This document shows, in pieces, positions 57,837-64,000 of a DNA stretch of 64,000 nucleotides. This stretch comes from Neostapfia colusana (lineage: Eukaryota; Streptophyta; Magnoliopsida; Poales; Poaceae): the NCBI GenBank assembly GCA_030760725.1, contig JASWHV010000012.1, positions 37,355,652 through 37,419,651 on the forward strand, in the 5' to 3' direction. Position 1 is the stretch's first letter. Each line of letters begins with the position of its first letter. Both the position numbers and the translations under genes were made by a program. The notes beneath the pieces were generated by a model. The model had not been told where the DNA came from, searched no databases, and saw nothing but the letters and a program-made list of their open reading frames with translations.

Positions 57837-59474
57837 GCGTGTAATCTGTCCTCAACCTTGCCTGTGGGGATGGAGTAGAGATGGAGCCACCGCTGCTGCT
57901 TAGACTGCTTCCGCATTAGTTAGAAGACTTCCGCTGCAAGATTAAGACATCAGCTATGAGCATGAGTCTAAGACTCATGAGACATTGTAATAAACTCTGT
58001 TATTCGTGGTTATATATATTCTGAAATTCAGATTGTGGATGATGTGTATATGTGTGTTGAACATCCTGGGCACACATATGCATCAGTTCTCGGTTCCGTG
58101 GTTTTTCCACAGAATTGAGGGCATCACAGAAAACCCCTAGAATTCCTTAGAAGCTCTAATAGTGACCAAATAGGCTTTTTTTGTACAAGGCTCAAATGAA
58201 CTTTGTTTCAAATGAAACTTGGTCAAGACTCTGGTTAGGACCCTACCAAGTTAACATAAAAATTTCAGAACCAAAGGGGAGGTCTAGCTAGAGTTATAGT
58301 AATTGCTTATTCAATTCTAAACATTGCATGTAAATTGACATATAGCTTATCGTTAACGTGTAGTCGCTGAAGGCGAGGAGACTCCGGAAGTGCTCAACTT
58401 CCTTCTTCCGGACGAAGCTTTAACCACTGACCAGCAGCAACAAGGCAAGCCCCGGTTTGCATTAACCCCTTTTTATAAAGTTTTGCTTTGTTTAGATGTT
58501 TAGTGTGAGGTATGGATGTGCATTAGGTGTAGGGTTGATGAAACCCAAGTGCATAACCAGAATTTTCCTAAAAGAGTGAGGGTAGTGTCTAAGTCCTCGA
58601 GTAGACAGGCTAGGCTTAATGATTCATAGGACTTCGGTACAAGTCGAGTAGTTGGAATCTACTCGCGAGTTAGGCTTGGGAACACACGGGATTGGTTCGA
58701 GTGATGTGAGATCACTTTAGAAATGAAAATGATACTAGGAAGGGGCTAGGGCACAGCAAGAGGAAGTCTTGTGTGCGCAGCCCTGTCCGTGTCGATTGAG
58801 GACCGATCCGTGTGCGACCCTGCTGAACAAGTATTGAACATACCGAAGGCATATCGGATATATGGGCCCTGATAAACCGATGTAACCTATACCTCCGGGC
58901 GTCGAGGCATAACGCACCGATTTATAGGTGTAGGCTGAGGGCAGCAAGGTGGAAATCTGCTAACGGGCATAGAGAGATGCTCCGTGTGGGGAACCTCCTC
59001 CTCGTTTCGGTGCAACCAGTTTGATGTTTGGGCTGTTGGGTGAAAGGTTGTCCCGTACGGCATCGAGTGAGCGTGCTATGCATCTCCACGGGTGGGCGTA
59101 CGTGACGTGCTCTTTGGGTATCCCTGCAGGTGTATATCGAGTCGATTCGCCGTCCCTCGCGGTGACGAGTACTGCTTGTTCACTGCGTCATAACATAGAT
59201 AAATTATGGAATTTGATGATTCAATTCTGCTGAGATGTATAATTGTATTGCTACATGTGTGCCACCAAATATTGCATACTAAATTTCAGATTTATGAACT
59301 GTTAACTTGTGGCTAAAAGATGGTCTAAGGATGAACTTGTAGGCGTGTCCGTTTGCTGCAATTCTACCGTCCCATGTTCATTGTACACTACATGTAGAGT
59401 TTCATGCCTAGGCGAGTCGGTTAAGTCTTGTTGAGCCATCATGCTCATGGTTGCTGCTTAAGTGTTTTTCAGGT

Positions 59475-59570
59475 GAGGAGCATCCCACGGACTCGGGTTA
59501 CGAGTCCACCGGCGAGGGTTACCCTCCGTCGGGGACCACGGCTGAGTGGGAGCCGTACACACCACGCTGA
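59475..59570 (+). other. candidate LTR short open frame, B 3' LTR
   Basis: 31 codons then TGA after gtttttcag|gt; reads EEHPTDSGYESTGEGYPP and ends AEWEPYTPR. It differs from the B 5' LTR copy by a few substitutions and keeps the motif that copy has lost. Confidence 0.4.
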
Positions 59571-59827
59571 GCTGAGGAGTGCAGCTAGTGTGGGTTGTCC
59601 TAGGGCTGGGCAACGGACTTTTGCTAGATAGGCGGGCGTGAGTTGTACAAATTTAACTTCCGCTGTGTAATATAAACACTAGTTTGTAACTGAGTAGTGT
59701 ACTACTTTGTACATTTCAGTTGGTTTTCAATGTAAGACAATGTACTCTTATGATGTCTGCTGTCGGGTGTCGCATCGTGCGGCACCACCCTCTGCGATCC
59801 TGAATGAGCGGATTCCGGTCCGCCACA

Positions 59828-59832
59828 CGAGC
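59828..59832. repeat. target-site duplication of element B, right copy
   Basis: CGAGC, matching 29554-29558. Confidence 0.9.
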
Positions 59833-60825
59833 CTTCTCGTCAATAATTTCCACCGGATATTCAGCATATGTCAAATCTGGTTGCAGCTCGCCAATGTCTT
59901 CGGTGGGAAAAGCAGCCGTATACTTCAGACATTTCCTTATTTGTGAAACATGGAAAACGTCATGAACACCAGCGAGAGATACCGGTAGCTCCAGTCTATA
60001 CGCCACTGGTCCACACTTCTTGGTGATAGTATAGGGTCCAATAAATCGGGGAGCGAGTTTCCCCTTTACGCCGAATCGATGCACGCCTTTCATCAGAGAT
60101 ATACGGAGGTACACGTGTTCCACGACATCGAAGTGTAGCGGCCTACTCCTCTTATTAGCGTAACTTTTCTGCCGGGATTGAGCGGCCTTCAAGTTTGCTT
60201 GAATCATCCGAACGCGCTCTTCGGCATTGTTCACCAAATCAATCCCGAACGTGACCCTCTCACCGGACTCGCACCAGTTCAATGGGGTGCGGCATTTGCG
60301 ACCGTAGAGAGACTCATATGGTGCCATCTTGATACTTGCTTGATAGCCATTGTTGTATGAGAATTCCATCAATGGTAGGTGATCATCCCAATTTCTACCG
60401 TGGTGGATGGCACACACTCTCAACATGTCTTCTAATACTTGGTTCACCCTCTCAGTTTGCCCATCTGTGTGAGGGTGATAAGTGGAGATTCTAATCAGTT
60501 TGGTACCCACTGCAGCGTGCAACTGCTCCCAGAATCGAGCTACAAACAGTGCCCCTCGATCTGAGATTATGGTCTTGGGTACTCCATGCAAGCACAAGAT
60601 TTTTGCAATGTACAACTCGGCATACTTGCTAGCATGGTAGTTGGTATGCACCGGAATGAAGTGAGCTGACTTGGTTAACTGGTCAGTGATTACCCAAATG
60701 GAATCATGCTTGTTACAAGTCATGGGTAATCCCACAATGAAATCCATGCTCACATCTTCCCACTTCCATCCTGGAATTTCCAGGGGTTGCAACAGCCCTG
60801 TTTTTCTCAAGTGATCTGCCTTCAC
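59833..60825 (-). pseudogene. pol: integrase of element H, catalytic core to C-terminus
   Basis: On the minus strand: KADHLRKTGLLQPLEIPGW, then D at 60744-60742 (SMDFIVGLP), D at 60561-60559 (ISDRGALF), E at 60453-60451 (GQTERVN), spacing as in A. Then RFIGPYTI, HDVFHVSQIRKCL and YPVEIIDEKAR, where the B insertion cuts the frame; the chromodomain remainder is at 29421-29558. No stop interrupts this stretch. The open frame runs on into the LTR of B to 59716, so its last 38 residues or so are LTR antisense and not part of the protein. Upstream, a frameshift near 60880 separates it from the zinc domain. Confidence 0.85.
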
Positions 60826-60838
60826 TCGTCTACATGTA

Positions 60839-61516
60839 TCACATTAAAATACGTATTTGGCGATCTCCCGCTTCATCCGCATCCACCAAAAATTTACTCT
60901 TCAAGTTTTGGTACTTTTTGTTGCTGCCCGGATGAACCGAGAACTTAGACAAGTGGGCTTCATCAAGGATCTTCTTTTTCAGCTCCATGTTCCAGGGTAC
61001 GACTATGCGGTCATTGAACCATAGCGTCCCCTCATCATCCTTCAGGAAACATTTTATATCCCCGCTGTCTATCCGTTCCCGGAGATGTGCCATGCCCTTG
61101 TCACTCTTCTGAGCTGCAATGATATCTTCCCTAATAGTAGAGATGAGAGCAAGGTTGTAGAGTGATCCATATGGAACCAAGTATAAACTTGGCTCTTCCT
61201 CTTCTACCGGTGTCGTGGTGAGGTTATGGACATGTGATTTCTGACTCAGCGCGTCGGCAACCACATTCGCCTTGCCGTGGTGGTAATGAATCTCAATCTC
61301 ATAATCTCTAATTAGTTCTAACCACCTCCTTTGCCTCATATTCAGCTCCTTTTGGGTGAAGATATACTTCAAGCTCTTGTGGTCGGTGTAGAGATGAACC
61401 AAATTCCCCAGGAGATAGTGCCTCCACATTTTCAGCGCCAAAACCACAGCAGCGAGATCAAGATCATGAGTCGGATAGTGCTGCTCATGGTTTCGAAGTT
61501 GGCGTGAGCAATGTGT
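60839..61516 (-). pseudogene. pol: RNase H part and integrase zinc domain of element H
   Basis: Minus strand: SRQLRNHEQHYPTHDLDLAA, LYTDHKSLKYIF, RRWLELIRDYEIEIHYHHGK, then integrase start HLSKFSVHPGSNKKY. An extra T in a run of T near 60888-60893 (relative to A) shifts the frame before the Cys-Cys half of the zinc domain, and the frame ends near 60841. The upstream end is cut by K within the GSRQL block. In THDLDL the conserved RNase H Glu (THDLEL in A, B and C) is Asp. Confidence 0.8.
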
Positions 61517-61943
61517 TGTTGATATGCCCAAGAGGCAATCATAACAATTTGGATAAAGGCCTGATGGATATTTGATCCATAAGAAATTAGGGTACTAATG
61601 GGCCTGTGACCTAAAAGCCCATTAGCGTGCCTATAAATATGAGGGGTAGGGTTAGGGGCAGATCACTCCACCACATAACAGCCCCAGCTGCCGCCCCTCA
61701 CAAGCCAGCCGCCGAAGCCCCTGTCGCACGCGTGGTGCTAGCACACCGACGCACGGCGTTCCTCCCTGTACGTGTGGACTCCGTGGAGGCGCTGCTGTTA
61801 CTGCTGCGCTGATCGGCTACGACGCGCATCTACGATCTGCTGCGCTGCACGTCTAGTGGTAACGATCCATGACCTTCTTACTCGCATGTTTCCTGGTTGA
61901 TACGGTCGAATTGCTAGAGTAGCGCATCGCCTATTTCCCTACA
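61517..61943 (+). repeat. 5' LTR of element K
   Basis: 427 bp from TGTTGATATGCCC to CCCTACA. TATAAATA at 61632-61639 is the likely promoter. Much shorter than the gypsy LTRs, as usual for copia. Confidence 0.85.
61632..61639 (+). promoter_or_regulatory. TATA box of element K LTR
   Basis: TATAAATA in a context gcctataaatatgagggg, about 115 bp into the LTR. Confidence 0.65.
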
Positions 61944-61944
61944 G

Positions 61945-61957
61945 TGGTACCAGAGCC
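61945..61957 (+). other. primer-binding site of element K
   Basis: TGGTACCAGAGCC, one base after the LTR; one difference from the TGGTATCAGAGCC of the gypsy elements; complementary to initiator methionine tRNA. Confidence 0.85.
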
Positions 61958-63219
61958 GACTTGCATAGTTTTTGGTCTGGATCTTAGATGCGATCTACTG
62001 CAAACAAGTTCATATGATGAATTTTTAAAGTTCGGCTTTTGGGGTTTGGAATTGGTTAGTGTAGATTGTCATCATATGACTAAAGGATTAGTTCGTGCTC
62101 CTTCTCTCCTGTGTGCGCAACCTGTCCCTACAGGCTGGAATCACCATCGGGACTAATAGTGTACATAGCTAACAGATTGAGCCAACAGATCACGGTCATG
62201 TGTCGTGATCTTCTCGTGGATAACCAGTCACAATGAAAATTGAGGCATTCTGAATGGCTAGCGGGATCGTCGTTGTTGTCTGCTATAGTGACATCATTAA
62301 GTTGTTTCGCGATAGACATCGTTCTACGCTTAACTTGTTTTTGCAGAGAATGATGTGAATGGTATGGCCTAAATGTGATGTGATGATCTGTGTGTAAAAT
62401 TCGTGCAGCCTGCATGTTGCAAATTTAACACAACCGGGTTAGGGTTGTCACATAATTGTATAATGACCTTCGTGTCGCCCTGTGATGCCTGATCTCTCAT
62501 GTAATTTATTTGATAGCTATTAGATGTATTAGCTTCTTTTATATTCATTGAGAAACCTCAAGCATGATGGTGATGGTGATCACCATAAGAAGGGAGACAT
62601 GGCGGTGTAGATCATGACGGAACCATGGTGATGGAGACCACTATGATCCTAAAGGCCATACTATTCACAGATATGATATGATCGTATGCCCGTGATGTTT
62701 TACTATTCTTTTCATGCTTTTCATATGGTGGATGTTTTGTCATGATAGAATAGCTTCCCTCGGAAAAGTTGAGTATTTGATGCCATTTACCTATAGCTGC
62801 ACCTATGTTGTTTTGATCGTTGTATGGTAGGTTTGCCAAAGCAAAATACCGTCATCTATCATAATGAATAGAGTGAATGTTGGACATTCAAATGCATAGT
62901 ATTGGTTTACTCAACAAAGCTATCAAAACGGTTTTGGGCTTTATGGCATAGTGTTGGGAGCCAGGGCATTGGATGTCACCCAACAAACAAGAATCATATA
63001 GAGATATGATTAACAATAGTTGTTTACCTATGTCAATAATTTTCTAGCAGTGAAGCCAAAGCTCACTAGAAATTAGTGAATATGGATCTTGGACCACTAT
63101 ATGTCGTTAGAGGAAGGACGATGCTCATATAGTGGTGGTGTCTTTTATTAAACTATTAATAAAAGATTGGTACATAACATAGTGCTAAAACCTTGCATAT
63201 TTATTTTCTATTGTAGATC
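61958..63219 (+). other. 5' leader of element K
   Basis: No convincing gene. AT-rich, with a short gatggtgatggtgatcacc repeat near 62564-62583. Small minus-strand frames (62128-62415, 62612-62839) have no recognisable features. Confidence 0.6.
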
Positions 63220-64000
63220 ATGTCTGCTAGTAACAATTCCGGTTTCAATTTGCGATCTGTGCTTGAGAAAGAAAAGCTCAATGGAGCTAACTTTATTGAT
63301 TGGTACTGCAACCTGAGAATTGTTCTCAGGCAAGAGAAAATTGAGTATGTTCTTGAGCAACCATACCCCAATGACCTCCCCGATGATGCAAATGCCGCAA
63401 CTCGCAGGACTTATGAGAAGCACTGTGATGATGTGCTTAATGCAAGCTGCCTCATGCTTGACACAATGTCCCCTGATCTACAGAAACAATATGATCATGC
63501 AGATGCTTATTCTATGATTCAGGGACTACGTGGAATGTTTGAGAACCAAGCAAGGGCTGAGGGGTACAACATCTCAAAGTCCTTGTTCTCATGCAAGCTG
63601 GTAGAAGGTAGCCCGGTCAGTCCCCATGTAATCAAGATGATTGGTTACATTTAGACTTTGGACAAACTTGGTTCTGAACTCAAGGATGACCTGGCTATTG
63701 ACGTTATTCTCCAGTCATTCCCACCGAGCTATGAGCCATTTATATTGAATTATCAAATTAATGGCATGGAGAAAACGTTGGTTGAATTGCATGGGATGCT
63801 TAAAACAGCCGAGGAAAGCATTAAGAAAAACACCACTCATGTGATGATGGTTCAAAAGGAGAATAAAAAGAGGAAGCGTGTGATGCATCCTAAAGGCAAG
63901 GGAAAGGTTCCCAATGAGCCTTCAAGCTCAAAGACAAAGGGTAAATCAGGCCCTTCTCCTAATGATGAATGCTTCCACTGTGATGCTAAGGGGCATTGGT
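63220..64000 (+). pseudogene. gag: gag of copia element K, one in-frame stop, truncated by window
   Basis: The frame starts MSASNNSGFNLRSVLEKEKL at 63220, a start typical of plant copia gag proteins (UBN2-type gag family): short N-terminus, LNGANFIDWYCNLRIVL, LDTMSPDLQKQYDHADAY, GMFENQARAEGYNISKSLF. TAG at 63652-63654 interrupts it after VIKMIGYI, but the same frame continues (TLDKLGSELKDDLAIDV, ELHGMLKTAEESI) through a Lys-rich stretch to a zinc knuckle C-x2-C-x4-H (63970-63996). The last Cys is beyond the window. With only one lesion in 260 codons, K is better preserved than the gypsy elements and was probably inserted more recently (inference). Confidence 0.85.

Larger units (their letters stand above)
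54984..58128 (+). mobile_element. element J, probable solo LTR of another family
   Basis: Begins TGTTGTGACACCCTC and ends GAGGGCATCACA; the two ends are imperfect inverted repeats (TGTGACACCCTC against TGTGATGCCCTC), with TG...CA as in LTRs. Length 3145 bp. Internal order suits an LTR: repeat array with CACGTG motifs, TATA box (55954-55961), 5' exon-like GC-rich stretch, and an AATAAA-type signal near 57989. Only GAA (54981-54983, 58129-58131) is a clean duplication; ATGAA against CAGAA is the best 5-bp alternative. A DNA transposon is less likely but not excluded. Confidence 0.6.
29559..59827 (+). mobile_element. Ty3/gypsy chromodomain element B, holding C and J
   Basis: Own parts are 29559-37114, 51159-54983 and 58129-59827. 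Termini are TGTAAAAGCCCGAG and CCGCCACA, with a perfect 5-bp duplication in H. C is inserted in its RNase H region and J in its 3' LTR. In the first 180 bp of the two LTRs I count about nine differences by eye, so it is not a recent insertion. Gag is mostly deleted, so B would have depended on others even before it was interrupted. Confidence 0.9.
52941..59827 (+). repeat. 3' LTR of element B, split by J
   Basis: LTR parts 52941-54983 and 58129-59827, about 3.74 kb together. The interruption is evident from the intact C LTR, where ccatgaaaacccctgg is continuous. Hairpin at 58645-58665; short open frame at 59475-59570. Confidence 0.88.
25367..61516 (-). mobile_element. Ty3/gypsy element H, minus strand, split by element B
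   Basis: Visible parts are the 3' LTR (25367-29356), polypurine tract, chromodomain end (to 29558), then, after B, integrase and part of RNase H (59828-61516). Codons either side of B join logically in the same protein region, with CGAGC duplicated. The upstream half (RT, gag, 5' LTR) is outside the window beyond K. LTR sequence shows H is a subfamily of its own, more diverged than B and C from each other. Confidence 0.8.
61517..64000 (+). mobile_element. Ty1/copia element K, 5' part
   Basis: 5' LTR, primer-binding site, 1.26 kb leader and a gag frame of copia type ending in a zinc knuckle at the window edge. Protease, integrase, RT and the 3' LTR must lie beyond 64000. Inserted in RNase H of H; the local flank (gagcaatgtgt) does not match relatives well enough to name a target duplication. 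I do not assign a clade. Confidence 0.85.

Noticed and set aside
54984..58128. J as a CACTA or Harbinger DNA transposon
   Set aside because: No CACTA terminus, no TTA/TAA duplication, no transposase; TG...CA ends, TATA box and poly(A)-type signal fit an LTR better, though the duplication is unclear.

Overview
The window looks like a stretch of nuclear DNA from a monocot, most likely a grass. I see no host gene, tRNA, rRNA, CRISPR array or bacterial-type feature. Practically every base can be assigned to long-terminal-repeat (LTR) retrotransposons, nested inside one another. The grass call is inferred from the element types (chromodomain Ty3/gypsy elements with 3.6-4.2 kb LTRs, resembling the Tekay/Del chromovirus lineage, plus one Ty1/copia element). 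No species is claimed.

Layout, left to right. (I) 1-985, right end of a + strand LTR inserted in the gag start of element E. (E) 986-10551, minus strand: nine gag codons, 5' leader, primer-binding site and a 4.2 kb LTR, interrupted by solo LTR F (6758-10317, target duplication AAATT). (G) 10552-12917, a related minus-strand LTR cut by element A. (A) 12918-25366, plus-strand element with full 5' LTR, broken gag-pol, one long open integrase frame and a 3' LTR cut off at 25366. (H) 25367-29558 and 59828-61516, minus-strand element. (B) 29559-59827, plus-strand element inserted in H (duplication CGAGC), gag largely deleted. (C) 37115-51153, complete plus-strand element inserted in the RNase H region of B (duplication ATCTC). 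(J) 54984-58128, probable solo LTR of another family inside B's 3' LTR. (K) 61517-64000, 5' part of a Ty1/copia element inserted in H and running off the window.

The relative order of insertion is readable: H before B before C, and B before J; E before F and I; G before A; H before K. All gypsy coding regions carry stops, frameshifts or deletions. A, B and C have different lesions, so none shown here is autonomous. C has the best gag-protease, A the best integrase, B the best reverse transcriptase.

Signals not explained by the usual element parts: (1) a short open frame inside the LTRs, just after a splice-acceptor-like site, kept free of indels in seven family-1 LTR copies and echoed in LTR I and J; (2) a 7-bp-stem hairpin in the LTRs kept across three LTR families with a wobble pair and one compensatory pair; (3) a possible 1.5-1.8 kb intron in the leader ending immediately before gag ATG in four elements; (4) about twelve degenerate repeats carrying G-box/ABRE-like CACGTG cores upstream of the TATA box of LTR J; (5) an inverted LTR-LTR junction with 2 bp microhomology at 25365-25366. 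All alignments were done by eye.
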